From Flavobacterium segetis (GTDB lineage: Bacteria > Bacteroidota > Bacteroidia > Flavobacteriales > Flavobacteriaceae), in NCBI RefSeq assembly GCF_900129575.1, contig NZ_FQWE01000003.1, forward strand, positions 124,001-188,000: 64,000 nt of DNA, written 5' to 3'. The notes beneath the pieces were generated by a model. The model had not been told where the DNA came from, ran no database searches, and saw nothing but the letters and a program-made list of their open reading frames with translations. How positions within the stretch are numbered: the first letter of the stretch is position 1; every line of letters starts with the position of its first letter. Positions 28,637 through 38,258 of this stretch are shown here, piece by piece. The position numbers and the translations under genes were made by a program.

Positions 28637-29275
28637 TTAAGGAACAACCCAAAAGCAATCTGTTAAAGCTCCGTTTTCATAATAAAAATTAGCTTTGCGA
28701 TTTCCATAGTAATCTAAATAAAGAAATTCAAGATCATAAACTTCGCAAGCTATTACTGCAAAATTATTTTCATATAAATTACTTTCGGCTTCTGTGGGTT
28801 TAACTTCAGAAAATCGTTCTTCATAACCTAGAGTAGTTGTAATTGATTTGGTGTTTGGTGGTAAAATAGTCATATAACCTAATCTCGCTTGATCACTAGT
28901 AGCTTGCCATTTTTCGTTGGATAATTCAGTATTGACGTGTAAAGTAGCATGTGCTTTCACTACTATTTGGGTTTTTTGCCGCGCATCATAAAATAACAAC
29001 GAAATACGATTGTCATTTTGTAGATCATAAAATTTCCGTGAACGATTGTCCGTGTGAAAGAAAATTAGTTTTTTTATCTCATCCACTTTTCTATTCACAA
29101 CTATTCGCAATGACGAATCTTTATTTTCATTAGTAGTACCAACACACATTGTACGAAAGCCATTTTTTTTCTTAATCGAACCGTTGACTAATTTTTTCCA
29201 TGCCAATGCTTCTAGGCTTTGCAAGTCATATTTAACAGCATTAATTGTAATAGAATCGCTAGATTGAAAATTCAT
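28637..29275 (-). CDS. Pyridoxamine 5'-phosphate oxidase-family flavoprotein
   Basis: The 212-residue protein has the PNPOx-like split barrel. Visible pieces are ALAWKKLVNGSIKKKNGFRTMCVGTTNENKDSSLRIVVNRKVD in parts (about 25-67), an FMN-phosphate-binding region LIFFHTDNRSRKFYDLQND, then ISLLFYDARQKTQIVVKAHA. It lacks the full C-terminus of true PdxH, so it is probably a general stress or FMN-binding oxidoreductase, not the vitamin B6 enzyme. It sits between the truncated and intact DUF4130 copies. Confidence 0.82.
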   Translation of the reverse strand: MNFQSSDSITINAVKYDLQSLEALAWKKLVNGSIKKKNGFRTMCVGTTNENKDSSLRIVVNRKVDEIKKLIFFHTDNRSRKFYDLQNDNRISLLFYDARQKTQIVVKAHATLHVNTELSNEKWQATSDQARLGYMTILPPNTKSITTTLGYEERFSEVKPTEAESNLYENNFAVIACEVYDLEFLYLDYYGNRKANFYYENGALTDCFWVVP

Positions 29276-29380
29276 AATAGGAAGCTTCGTTATAATAAAA
29301 AATAATTTTTAATGATCCAAAAGTATACAAAAATTACAGACCATCAATTCCAAAAATCCTTTATCTAACATAACTTTAAA

Positions 29381-30145
29381 TTAAAATATTTTCTTTTCGG
29401 TTAAATATTTCCAATAACGTTTTGGCACATGTTGTACGTGTAATTTTGTATTTTTTCGTTCCTTAATATTAGTGTGATCAAAATATTCCCACCATAATTT
29501 TTGGTAATTTATTTCTGAATCTGAATAAATTTCACTGTCGCTTTTTAGTAATTTTTTATCTAAATCTATTTCAACTATTTCAACGTCGTTTAAGTCATAA
29601 TACACGCCATATTTTCTTCGTAAATCATAAATTAACCATTTTTGATCTTGGTATCTATTTTTAAAATGTGGAACAATTAAAGTTAAAACATCAAAATCAG
29701 GATCAATTTTAGCAAAGTATATTCCATCTTTTAATAATTCGAATCTAATAAAAGCTTCCATTCGATGCTTCTCTCTACCTACACTTTTTGTTAATTGTGA
29801 AACCTGCAAAACAGCATCATTAGAAAAATCCTTCATGATGTTCTTACTTTTATTGGCCACAGCATAGTGAATCACTTTATATAAAAGATCTTCAACACCC
29901 ACTTTCTCCGATAAAAAAGCATAAATTAATGTCCGAACACCATCATTCTGTAACTGATCAGTCAGTTTTTTTATCACCCGGTCAGACTTTGTAATATCTG
30001 TTACAATTTCTATGGGAGTAGCAAACATATTGTGCTGTAAATCATCTTTTTTAATAATTTGTGGCTCTTGATATTTGAATTCGAAAATTTCAAAAACAGT
30101 AGTTAGAAAACCTTCTAAAGTACTATCGTAAGAAAGAATTGTCAT
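29381..30145 (-). CDS. DUF4130 / TIGR03915 putative DNA metabolism protein
   Basis: The 254-residue protein (MTILSYDSTLEGFLTTVFEI at the start, WWEYFDHTNIKER and PKRYWKYLTEKKIF at the end) matches the family that accompanies the radical SAM protein TIGR03916. It overlaps that gene by 23 bases, so the pair is translationally coupled. The family is described as a probable DNA repair or modification partner; the reaction is unknown. No signal peptide or nuclease motif is evident. Confidence 0.88.
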   Translation of the reverse strand: MTILSYDSTLEGFLTTVFEIFEFKYQEPQIIKKDDLQHNMFATPIEIVTDITKSDRVIKKLTDQLQNDGVRTLIYAFLSEKVGVEDLLYKVIHYAVANKSKNIMKDFSNDAVLQVSQLTKSVGREKHRMEAFIRFELLKDGIYFAKIDPDFDVLTLIVPHFKNRYQDQKWLIYDLRRKYGVYYDLNDVEIVEIDLDKKLLKSDSEIYSDSEINYQKLWWEYFDHTNIKERKNTKLHVQHVPKRYWKYLTEKKIF

Positions 30146-31403
30146 TGAGTAATGATAATTGGTTGCTAAAAGGATTTTCGAATTTAGACTTCGTGTCAGA
30201 CAAGATTATTTCTTTTAAATTCAAAGCATTTAAAAATTTAAGATGTGAATTCTCATTACTTACTGAAATAAAATATCGAGCGCGATTAACAGCAATGCCA
30301 ATTTTCTTGAGATGCTCTAAATTAAGGTTTTGAAAACGTCTCGCTTGAATGATTTTATGTGCAGATTTTACTCCAATACCAGGAACGCGTAAAATCATTT
30401 CTAAAGATGCATTTTGAATTATTACAGGGAACTGAGTAATATTACGCAACGCCCAACTCATTTTTGGATCGACTTCCAAGTCTAAAAAAGGGTTATTTTT
30501 GTCTAAAATTTCATTGGCTTTGAAGCCATAAAATCGCATTAACCAATCAGCTTGATACAATCTATTTTCTCGCACTAGTGGAACCTGAGCACCTATTGCT
30601 GGCAACCTTATATCATTAGAAACGGGCACATAACCTGAATAATACACCCGTTTAAGATCGAAATTTTTATAAAAGTGATCAGCAACTTGAATAATCTGAA
30701 AATCATTCTCCTGCGTAGCACCTACAATCACTTGAGTGCTCTGACCAGCAGGCGCAAATTTTGGCGTGTTCTTAAACTTTTTCTTTTCTTCCTGATATTG
30801 AATTAATTGGTTTTTAACAAAGCCCATCGGTTTTATCATGTCTTGATGATTTTTATCAGGGGCCAAGAGTTTCAATCCAGATTCAGTAGGGATTTCAAGA
30901 TTCATGCTCAATCTATCTGCATACAAGCCAGCTTCTCGCATTAAATCATCGGAGGCACCAGGAATACTTTTAAGATGAATATATCCATTAAAATTATGTT
31001 CAAGACGTAATTTTTTAGCCACACGTACGAGTCGCTCCATCGTGTAGTCAGCATTTTTGAAAATACCAGAACTTAAAAATAATCCTTCAATATAATTTCG
31101 CCTATAAAAGTTAATGGTTAAGTCAACCACTTCTTCAACTGTAAAAGCGGCACGTTGAATGTCATTGCTTTTGCGAGTGACGCAGTAAGCACAGTCATAG
31201 ATGCAAAAATTTGTAAGCAATATTTTTAAGAGTGAAACGCACCTACCATCTTCAGTATAGCTATGACAAATTCCCGTTGCTGAAGAATCACCTAAACCTT
31301 TAGCAGTATTTTTACGATTGCCACCGCTTGAAGAGCAGGAAACATCATACTTTGCGGCATCAGCAAGAATTTCAAGTTTTTCTTTTACTTTATCGTAATT
31401 CAA
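30123..31403 (-). CDS. Putative DNA modification/repair radical SAM protein (TIGR03916)
   Basis: The 426-residue protein has the radical SAM cluster ligands Cys67, Cys71 and Cys74 (CIYDCAYC) and a conserved upstream segment YDVSCSSSGGNRKN with further cysteines. A C-terminal helix-hairpin-helix (LRVPGIGVKSAHKIIQARRF, about 335-354) is a DNA-binding motif. Such proteins are paired with DUF4130 and in some genomes linked to uracil-DNA glycosylase-like domains. Radical SAM chemistry on DNA is inferred from the motifs; the substrate is unknown. Confidence 0.9.
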   Translation of the reverse strand: MNYDKVKEKLEILADAAKYDVSCSSSGGNRKNTAKGLGDSSATGICHSYTEDGRCVSLLKILLTNFCIYDCAYCVTRKSNDIQRAAFTVEEVVDLTINFYRRNYIEGLFLSSGIFKNADYTMERLVRVAKKLRLEHNFNGYIHLKSIPGASDDLMREAGLYADRLSMNLEIPTESGLKLLAPDKNHQDMIKPMGFVKNQLIQYQEEKKKFKNTPKFAPAGQSTQVIVGATQENDFQIIQVADHFYKNFDLKRVYYSGYVPVSNDIRLPAIGAQVPLVRENRLYQADWLMRFYGFKANEILDKNNPFLDLEVDPKMSWALRNITQFPVIIQNASLEMILRVPGIGVKSAHKIIQARRFQNLNLEHLKKIGIAVNRARYFISVSNENSHLKFLNALNLKEIILSDTKSKFENPFSNQLSLLNDNSFLR

Positions 31404-31543
31404 AAGAAAATTTTTAAGGATTTTGTATTACAAAATTAACAATTATATCAGCCGTAACTGTTTAAAAATTAGTTAATTTATAAGTGATAAGATGTTAAAA
31501 TTTAATCCCAAATAAATAGCTAATTTTGTTTCAAACTTTACCT

Positions 31544-31551
31544 TATATTTG
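31544..31551 (+). promoter_or_regulatory. Candidate -7 element of lepA
   Basis: TATATTTG matches the Bacteroidota -7 consensus 49 bases upstream of the lepA start. TTG at 31526-31528 lies 15 bases upstream, shorter than the usual spacing, so the assignment is tentative. Confidence 0.5.
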
Positions 31552-31599
31552 CAGATTAAATGCAATAGCATTTAGATTTTAAATTGACAGACACAGAAG

Positions 31600-33396
31600 A
31601 TGAAGCATATTAGAAATTTTTGCATTATTGCCCATATTGATCACGGTAAAAGTACGCTTGCTGACCGTTTACTTGGCGCAACTCAAACCGTTACGGCCCG
31701 TGAAGAAAAGGCACAACTGCTAGATAATATGGATCTAGAGCGTGAACGTGGTATCACGATAAAAAGTCATGCCATTCAAATGGAATATACATACAAAGGA
31801 CAAGAATATATCTTAAATTTGATTGATACTCCAGGTCACGTAGATTTCTCTTATGAAGTCTCTCGTTCTATTGCTGCTTGCGAAGGTGCCTTATTGATCG
31901 TAGATGCAGCACAAAGCATACAAGCACAAACGATTTCTAATCTATATTTAGCTCTTGAAAATGATTTAGAAATTATCCCAATTCTAAATAAAGTTGATTT
32001 ACCAAGTGCAAATCCAGAAGAGGTTAGTGATGACATTGTTGATTTACTAGGATGTAAATTAGAAGAAATAATTCATGCTTCGGGTAAAACTGGACTTGGC
32101 GTTGAAAATATTTTGGCAGCTATTATTGAAAGAATTCCACCTCCAAAAGGAAATGTTGATGAACCTTTACAAGCTTTAATTTTTGATTCACATTACAATC
32201 CATTTCGTGGAATTGAAGTAATATTCCGAGTTAAAAACGGACAAATTAAGAAAGGCCAAAAAATTAAGTTTATGGCAACTGGAAATGAATATTTTGCAGA
32301 TGAAATTGGTACATTAAAATTAAACCAAGTTCCAAAGCAAGTAATTTCAGCTGGCGATGTTGGTTATTTAATCTCCGGAATTAAAGAAGCTAAAGAAGTA
32401 AAAGTAGGTGATACGTTAACGGATGCTAAGAATCCTACTACCAACATAATTACCGGTTTTGAAGATGTAAAGCCAATGGTTTTTGCGGGTATTTACCCTG
32501 TAGATACCGAAGATTATGAAGAATTGAGAAACTCAATGGAGAAACTTCAGTTGAACGATGCTTCGCTGGTATTTTTACCAGAAAGTTCAGCGGCTTTAGG
32601 TTTTGGTTTTCGTTGTGGATTTCTAGGCATGTTGCACATGGAAATTATCCAAGAAAGACTAGAGCGTGAGTTCAATATGACAGTAATTACAACTGTTCCC
32701 AACGTTTCCTATTTAGCTTACACCAAAAAAGATCCGACTACACCGCTGATCGTAAACAACCCCTCTGACTTGCCTGAGCCTTCGCGTTTAGACCATGTTG
32801 AAGAACCTTTTATCAAAGCTACCATCATTACTAAGTCTGATTATGTAGGTAACGTAATGAGCTTATGTATTGAAAAACGTGGTTCGATTACAAATCAGAC
32901 TTATTTGACTACAGAACGTGTAGAATTAACTTTTGACATGCCATTAGCAGAAATCGTATTTGATTTTTACGACCGTTTGAAAACCGTATCTAAAGGATAT
33001 GCTTCTTTTGACTATACACCAATAGGAATGCGAACTTCTAATTTAGTAAAAGTAGACATTTTACTAAATGCTACGATAGTAGATGCTTTATCGTCTTTAA
33101 TGCATACTGACAACGCTTACTCTATAGGTAAAAAAATGTGTGAGAAGTTGAAGGAACTAATCCCGAGACAACAATTTGACATTCCTATTCAAGCAGCTAT
33201 TGGAGTAAAAGTAATTTCTCGTGAAACTATTAAAGCATTGCGTAAAGATGTAACTGCAAAATGTTATGGTGGAGATATTTCTCGTAAACGTAAATTATTA
33301 GAAAAACAAAAAAAAGGTAAAAAACGTATGAGATTAGTTGGTAATGTTGAGATTCCGCAAGAAGCATTCATGGCGGTTTTGAAACTGAATGATTAA
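31600..33396 (+). CDS. lepA: Elongation factor 4 (LepA)
   Basis: The 598-residue translational GTPase remodels or back-translocates ribosomes. G1 [15 protein letters not shown] (about 11-25), [25 protein letters not shown] and the LepA-specific C-terminus ([20 protein letters not shown]) are present at family length. It stands alone between the minus-strand radical SAM gene and a decayed toxin-antitoxin locus. Confidence 0.97.
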   Translation: MKHIRNFCIIAHIDHGKSTLADRLLGATQTVTAREEKAQLLDNMDLERERGITIKSHAIQMEYTYKGQEYILNLIDTPGHVDFSYEVSRSIAACEGALLIVDAAQSIQAQTISNLYLALENDLEIIPILNKVDLPSANPEEVSDDIVDLLGCKLEEIIHASGKTGLGVENILAAIIERIPPPKGNVDEPLQALIFDSHYNPFRGIEVIFRVKNGQIKKGQKIKFMATGNEYFADEIGTLKLNQVPKQVISAGDVGYLISGIKEAKEVKVGDTLTDAKNPTTNIITGFEDVKPMVFAGIYPVDTEDYEELRNSMEKLQLNDASLVFLPESSAALGFGFRCGFLGMLHMEIIQERLEREFNMTVITTVPNVSYLAYTKKDPTTPLIVNNPSDLPEPSRLDHVEEPFIKATIITKSDYVGNVMSLCIEKRGSITNQTYLTTERVELTFDMPLAEIVFDFYDRLKTVSKGYASFDYTPIGMRTSNLVKVDILLNATIVDALSSLMHTDNAYSIGKKMCEKLKELIPRQQFDIPIQAAIGVKVISRETIKALRKDVTAKCYGGDISRKRKLLEKQKKGKKRMRLVGNVEIPQEAFMAVLKLND

Positions 33397-33438
33397 TCCT
33401 TTTTTAGAAAAAAGAACAAAGAGAATAGAATAAAGAGC

Positions 33439-33475
33439 AAACCTGATGATGTAAAAATTGTCAGGTTTTTTTAGA
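33439..33475 (+). terminator. Terminator of lepA
   Basis: Stem AAACCTGA / TCAGGTTT is followed by a T run, about 40 bases after the lepA stop. Confidence 0.85.
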
Positions 33476-33660
33476 TTTTTTCTTGTAACTGATTTTTACA
33501 ACCCTTGAAATACAGAAAGAGTTTACCTAACAAATCCAATAAGTTGGGTTATATTTATTTTTGGAAAAAATGTAATTGCTTTTGGTATTTACGAAATGAT
33601 TCAATCTTTCCGAAAATTTAACGCTTAAAATCGTATTCCTTTTTTTACTAACTTTGTTTT

Positions 33661-33882
33661 AAGGAAAGCATTAAATTAAATATCGACTTCAATGTCAATC
33701 AATTAATTGAAGTTGTAAAAAAGCTCTCTCCCAAAGATCGCTTATAACTTAATGATGCGATTTGGAATGACGATACGACTATTTCAATTGAGCACCAAAA
33801 AATAGTTTTAGATAGAATGGCCAAAGCAAAAGCAAATCCTGAACGTTTGTTAGATTGGGATGAAGTTTCAAAAATGCTTTAA
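33661..33882 (+). pseudogene. Decayed antitoxin (addiction-module type)
   Basis: The frame reads KESIKLNIDFNVNQLIEVVK then KLSPKDRL, an in-frame TAA (33745-33747), LNDAIWNDDTT, and ends RMAKAKANPERLLDWDEV then SKML. This is the organisation of small antitoxins encoded before RelE/ParE toxins. The first codon is AAG where an ATG would be expected, so both the start and the middle are broken. Confidence 0.65.
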
Positions 33883-33887
33883 TCCAA

Positions 33888-34195
33888 TTGAGTTATATAT
33901 TAAAAATAGATATTGATGTATTCAAAAACATTTAAGACACTAGTGAATGGTATGAATTGCAATCAAAAGGCTTAGGGCAACGTTATAAAACACAGACCAA
34001 AAAACAAATAAATACTTTAGAAAAAGACCCTTATTTATTTTCTATCAAATATGGCGAAATACGTTGTAGAAAAATTGAAAAATTCCCTTTCGTAATTCAT
34101 TACACGATAGACGAAAACACAAAAACTATAGCTGTTTTTGCCGTTTTCATACTTCAAGAAATCTAGAAAGCTGGAAAGCTAATTTAAATAAATAA
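33888..34195 (+). pseudogene. Decayed RelE/ParE-type toxin
   Basis: From a TTG six bases after the antitoxin remnant, the frame reads SYILKIDIDVFKNI, a TAA (33933-33935), then DTSEWYELQSKGLGQRYK and GEIRCRKIEKFPFVIHYTID, the ParE/RelE toxin core. Near 34147 one base appears lost: shifting frame restores HTSRNLESWKANLNK, the expected family ending. At least two independent lesions make it non-functional, although a 69-codon fragment stays open. Confidence 0.75.
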
Positions 34196-34218
34196 CATTT
34201 TTGAAGATGTAAAAATCC

Positions 34219-34252
34219 TTGCCATCATTGGCTACAAAACTTTGTACCTTTG
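34219..34252 (+). promoter_or_regulatory. Promoter of thiL
   Basis: TTG (34219-34221), 23 bases, then TACCTTTG (34245-34252) fits the Bacteroidota pattern at the long end of the spacing range. It would give a leader of about 55 bases. Confidence 0.55.
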
Positions 34253-34280
34253 CTCTTTTAAAAAATAATTTAATTTAAGA

Positions 34281-34316
34281 ATGAGCGAAGTTTTATTTCT
34301 TCGTTCCTCGCAATGA
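34281..34316 (+). other. Possible leader ORF overlapping the thiL start
   Basis: An ATG at 34281 opens an 11-codon frame (MSEVLFLRSSQ) whose TGA overlaps the first thiL ATG as ATGA. It could couple translation to thiL or be chance. A small GCGAAG/CTTCGT hairpin covers it. Confidence 0.3.
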
Positions 34317-35365
34317 ATATGATAGAAGATAAAAACCCACAACGTACGAGCATCGCGCAATTAGGCGAATTCGGATTGATAGATCATTTGACAAAAAACT
34401 TTAAAATTAATCAACCCTCTACATTAAAAGGAATTGGAGATGATGCTGCCGTTTTAGATTTTAAGGACAAGAAAGTAGTTGTTTCTACTGACTTATTGAT
34501 TGAAGGTGTACATTTTGATTTGGCTTATATGCCCTTAAAACATTTAGGGTACAAAGCAGTCGTTGTAAACATCTCGGATATTTGCGCTATGAATGCCAAG
34601 GCGACACAAATTACGGTTTCGGTTGCAGTTTCTAATCGATTTCCATTAGAAGCACTAGATGAGTTGTTTGCCGGAATTACGCACGCAGCAATTGAATACA
34701 ATGTAGACGTTATTGGCGGAGACACTACCTCTTCGCAAAAAGGTTTAATCATTAGTATTACTGCTATAGGCGAAGCTGATGAAGATGAAATTGTTTATCG
34801 AAATGGTGCGAAAGAAACTGATCTTTTAGTGGTAACTGGCGACATTGGAGCTGCTTACATGGGTTTACAAGTTTTAGAAAGAGAAAAACAGGTGTTCCAA
34901 GTAAATCCAAATTCACAACCTGATTTAGACGCGTACACCTATTTAATTGAGCGTCAACTTAAGCCCGAGGCTCGCAAGGATGTTAGAACATTATTGCATG
35001 CTTTAGAGATAAAACCAACAGCAATGATTGATATTTCAGATGGCTTATCATCAGAAATTATGCATCTATGCAAACAATCTAAAGTGGGTTGTAATTTATA
35101 TGAAGACAAATTGCCAATTGATCCGCAATTCATCAATGTCTGTGAAGAGTTTAATATTGACAGCACAACTGTTGCCATAAATGGAGGTGAGGACTATGAA
35201 TTACTTTTTACTATCGCAATGGAAGATTTTGAAAAAATAAAGGGTAATCCAAATTTTACTATTATTGGTCATATGACCCAAGAAAGTGAAGGAATTCATT
35301 TAGTTACTCGAGCAAACACTAAAATTGCTTTGAAAGCAAGAGGTTGGAATGCTTTAGAAGAATAA
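34313..35365 (+). CDS. thiL: Thiamine-monophosphate kinase
   Basis: The 350-residue kinase phosphorylates thiamine monophosphate to the active cofactor. GIGDDAAVLDF (about 41-51), VSTDLLIEGVHFDL, NISDICAMNAKA and VIGGDTTSS followed by MIDISDGLSSEIMH are the ThiL/PurM-fold motifs. Either ATG at 34313 or 34319 (MIEDKNPQRT) may be used; the second fits the family start better. No TPP riboswitch is seen. Confidence 0.95.
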   Translation: MNMIEDKNPQRTSIAQLGEFGLIDHLTKNFKINQPSTLKGIGDDAAVLDFKDKKVVVSTDLLIEGVHFDLAYMPLKHLGYKAVVVNISDICAMNAKATQITVSVAVSNRFPLEALDELFAGITHAAIEYNVDVIGGDTTSSQKGLIISITAIGEADEDEIVYRNGAKETDLLVVTGDIGAAYMGLQVLEREKQVFQVNPNSQPDLDAYTYLIERQLKPEARKDVRTLLHALEIKPTAMIDISDGLSSEIMHLCKQSKVGCNLYEDKLPIDPQFINVCEEFNIDSTTVAINGGEDYELLFTIAMEDFEKIKGNPNFTIIGHMTQESEGIHLVTRANTKIALKARGWNALEE

Positions 35366-35373
35366 AAACCATT

Positions 35374-35410
35374 AAAAAAAACGACATTTATCAAATTGTC
35401 GTTTTTTTTA
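35374..35410. terminator. Bidirectional terminator between thiL and the response regulator
   Basis: An inverted repeat of an A run, ACGACA / TGTCGT and a T run works on both strands for the converging genes. Confidence 0.88.
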
Positions 35411-35411
35411 T

Positions 35412-36125
35412 TTAGAAGAGTAAACCTCTATTTTTTGCCTCTTTTACAAGTTCACTGTCACTTTTATCATTAATTACTAGTAATTTTTTAAGATCTAATT
35501 TTCTTCTTTCAATTGCAGCAATCGATAACGGAATATATTTAGGCATTTCGTTAATTTTCGTGCCTTTTGATAAATGAAATAAAATTTGCTTATCAAACTG
35601 ATCTATTTCAATAGCATTAATCTCTGATTGACTCAATAGTTTTAATACTGATTCGCTATAATACTGATCATTGTTGATTATTTTATCAAACGCAAATAGA
35701 AGTTCGTCGAATGTTAAGTCATTTTTAATTACCAGTCCAGCAGGATTTATAGCCTTGATAATTGTTTTTATTTTCAAAAGTTCCGTGAACATCGTTAGTA
35801 AGATAATTTTGCAATCTGGCATATATTCAGCTAATAATTTTGCTAAATCTTCTCCTGAAAAGATATTTTTCTCCTCATAAGAAGGCATACTTATATCTAA
35901 AAAAGCGATATCATATCGAACTGTCTCCCTATCAGTAATTAGATTATATCCCGATTCACAATCTTTCGCTTGTGTTATGAAAAATGAAAATTCATCAGGA
36001 TTATATCTTGTTATTGCATTTTTATATCCTTCAATGATAAATGGATGGTCATCAACAATTAAAATATTTTTATTTATTGCTTTTTTTAAAGTCGGAACAA
36101 CATTATTATGATCTGGATTATTCAT
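35412..36125 (-). CDS. Response regulator of the TPR kinase (NarL/LuxR-like)
   Basis: The 237-residue regulator has an N-terminal receiver (about 18-150) with Asp25-Asp26, phospho-acceptor Asp77 (AFLDISMPS) and a Lys in GLVIKNDL. The C-terminal segment (about 170-237) is a short helix-turn-helix candidate (SIAAIERRKLDLKKLLVI). The linker of about 25 residues in the receiver (YEEKNIFSGEDLAKLL) is slightly longer than usual. It follows the kinase gene by 6 bases, so they form one operon and a cognate pair. Confidence 0.88.
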   Translation of the reverse strand: MNNPDHNNVVPTLKKAINKNILIVDDHPFIIEGYKNAITRYNPDEFSFFITQAKDCESGYNLITDRETVRYDIAFLDISMPSYEEKNIFSGEDLAKLLAEYMPDCKIILLTMFTELLKIKTIIKAINPAGLVIKNDLTFDELLFAFDKIINNDQYYSESVLKLLSQSEINAIEIDQFDKQILFHLSKGTKINEMPKYIPLSIAAIERRKLDLKKLLVINDKSDSELVKEAKNRGLLF

Positions 36126-36131
36126 ATTTTA

Positions 36132-38156
36132 TTAAATTGGTATGGTGACTTTTATTGTTGCTCCTTCTCCTTTTTCTGATTTGATCTCAAGTTTTCCGCC
36201 ACATTCATTAGCTCGAAAAAGTATATTTTGTAAACCAATACCTTTTTTCGCTTTCAGGATATTAAAACCTCTTCCATCATCAGAGATTTTTACGACCAAT
36301 GAACTTTCAACTTTCTTCAATATTATCTGTATGTTATTTGCTGTAGCATATTTATTACTATTTTGTAATGCTTCTTGCAAAATTCTATAAATATTAATTT
36401 TGATAGAGTTGCTAATATTTTCCCATTTAATACTGTTATCAATGTTTGAAGTCAACTTTGATTGATAAGTTTTCGTCTGTTCCTCGAATAAATTATTCAC
36501 TATTGCTACGAAGTTATTAATTAATTCTGATTTTTCTCTATTTAGATCATGTGAAATTTCGCGAATATCCTGTTCTATATCTTTCAACTCCGTCAAATAA
36601 CTTTTTCGTTGCTCTCTTGCTATGTCGTCTTGAAAGGAATTTAATCCATCTAAATTCATTCGAACGCCGAACATTCTTCCCAAAACTCCATCATGTAATT
36701 CACGAGCAACTCTATTTTTTTCTTGGATTCTATTAACTTCAATGGTACTTTGTTGCGAAATCATTAAATTATAAATTTCTGCATTTGCAACTTGTTGTTG
36801 CTGCTTGAATAGTAACTCCCTGTTTTTAGCTTTTTGTGTATTGATCGTAAAAATAAATAGACCTAAGATGCCAATTCCACTAAAAAAAAGAATCAAATTT
36901 CTGTTTTGAACAACTAAATCTGTGTTCTCACTTTTTATCTCATCAGTTTCATATTCTATACGCGTAAACTTTTCGCCCATTTTACGTTCTGCCTTTTGTA
37001 GGCTATCGTTAATATGGATGTATTGTTTAGAATAGATTGAGGCTTTTTTTGGTTCAATGATGGTAAGCTGTCTCAGTGCAAGTAGTACACTTTTAAAATT
37101 TTTAACTTTTTTCGCAAGTTCTAGCGATTCTCTAGCAAATTTTAATGCCATCACAGAATCTTTCCTAAACGCATAATATTCTGATATTCTCATTTTACTT
37201 ACGAGAATTCCAGAAGTCAATTTTAAATTTTCACGAAGCTTTAAGGACTCATAAAATTGTTCTGGTAAACCTTTAAAATTGCCCGTTTTAAATTTTGAAT
37301 ATGCTAAATTATCGAGTAGCATTGCAAATACAAAAGGTTTATCAGTTTTTAGATTTTTTTGCAATAGTCCTTTCTCGAAAAATCCGATTGCATTCGCGTG
37401 CCTTTTCATATTCTGATAAACGTATCCTAGATTATTTAAAGAAGTAGCTTTTGATTGATAAACCGGTTCAATATTTCTATCATTGATAATATCTAAAGCT
37501 CTTTTATTATATTCAACAGCTCTTTCATAATTTCCCAACTCATTGTGAATTAATCCCAATAAATTATAAGAATCATATATTAAAACTTGATTATTTTTTT
37601 CGCTTTTTACAGCGCGTAAAGCGTTAAATATTGTTATTTCACTACCCAAAAAATCTCCTTCATTGAATTGCAACAAAGCTTTGTTTAATTTGATTTTTGC
37701 AATGTTTAGATTATCATTCTGCATCGCATAAATCTTTTCTGCTTTAGAATAAAAAAGGAAAGCACTATCTGATTTTGCTTGCGAAACGTAAAAATCTCCC
37801 AAATAAGTTAATGCCTTAGATTTATTATTAGTATCGCTGCTAATAATTGATCTTTCTAAAATAATATCTACTGTTTTCTTATAATCATGGTAATCATCCA
37901 TGTTGAAATAACGATTTGCTACTTTAAACAAATTTATTTTGGAAATCGAATCATTTGAATAATCAATGATTACGGAAAACGCTTTGCGATTGTATTCTCT
38001 CCTTTTTTCTATTGGCAAATTAAAATCATTTGCCAATAGAAAATAAATAGCTAAACTATCCTCAGAAGAATTGAGCTTCGAAGTAAATTTGTTTTCTTGT
38101 TTACATCCAAAAAAAACAAACAGTGTTGATAAAAATAGGAAGATTTTAATTTTCAA
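36132..38156 (-). CDS. TPR sensor histidine kinase (HisKA_3 type)
   Basis: The 674-residue kinase has a lipobox-like start (FVFFGC, Cys18), about five to six TPR units in the periplasmic part (about 115-350) and one transmembrane helix (421-438). A coiled segment leads to the HisKA_3 box with His488 (RVARELHDGVLG), then an ATPase domain with EALQNSNKYA, DDGRGF and GIGLQNI. The signal is unknown; TPRs suggest sensing through a protein or peptide partner. A secreted repeat protein is encoded just upstream on the same strand. Confidence 0.92.
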   Translation of the reverse strand: MKIKIFLFLSTLFVFFGCKQENKFTSKLNSSEDSLAIYFLLANDFNLPIEKRREYNRKAFSVIIDYSNDSISKINLFKVANRYFNMDDYHDYKKTVDIILERSIISSDTNNKSKALTYLGDFYVSQAKSDSAFLFYSKAEKIYAMQNDNLNIAKIKLNKALLQFNEGDFLGSEITIFNALRAVKSEKNNQVLIYDSYNLLGLIHNELGNYERAVEYNKRALDIINDRNIEPVYQSKATSLNNLGYVYQNMKRHANAIGFFEKGLLQKNLKTDKPFVFAMLLDNLAYSKFKTGNFKGLPEQFYESLKLRENLKLTSGILVSKMRISEYYAFRKDSVMALKFARESLELAKKVKNFKSVLLALRQLTIIEPKKASIYSKQYIHINDSLQKAERKMGEKFTRIEYETDEIKSENTDLVVQNRNLILFFSGIGILGLFIFTINTQKAKNRELLFKQQQQVANAEIYNLMISQQSTIEVNRIQEKNRVARELHDGVLGRMFGVRMNLDGLNSFQDDIAREQRKSYLTELKDIEQDIREISHDLNREKSELINNFVAIVNNLFEEQTKTYQSKLTSNIDNSIKWENISNSIKINIYRILQEALQNSNKYATANNIQIILKKVESSLVVKISDDGRGFNILKAKKGIGLQNILFRANECGGKLEIKSEKGEGATIKVTIPI

Positions 38157-38209
38157 TATAACTTTTTATTTCTATCAAAAATAGTAAAAGAAATGACATA
38201 AAAAAAGGC

Positions 38210-38234
38210 CATCAATAAAATTAGACGGCCTTTA
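38210..38234 (-). terminator. Terminator of the repeat-peptide gene
   Basis: Stem AAAGGCC / GGCCTTT is followed on the minus strand by a T run. It isolates the repeat-peptide transcript from the kinase operon. Confidence 0.8.
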
Positions 38235-38258
38235 ACAATATTTTAAAAACGATTAGAC

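Noticed and set aside
33957..34166. 69-codon ORF that could be called an intact toxin
   Set aside because: Its TTG start is internal; toxin sequence continues upstream past a stop and the true ending is in another frame, so it is a pseudogene fragment.
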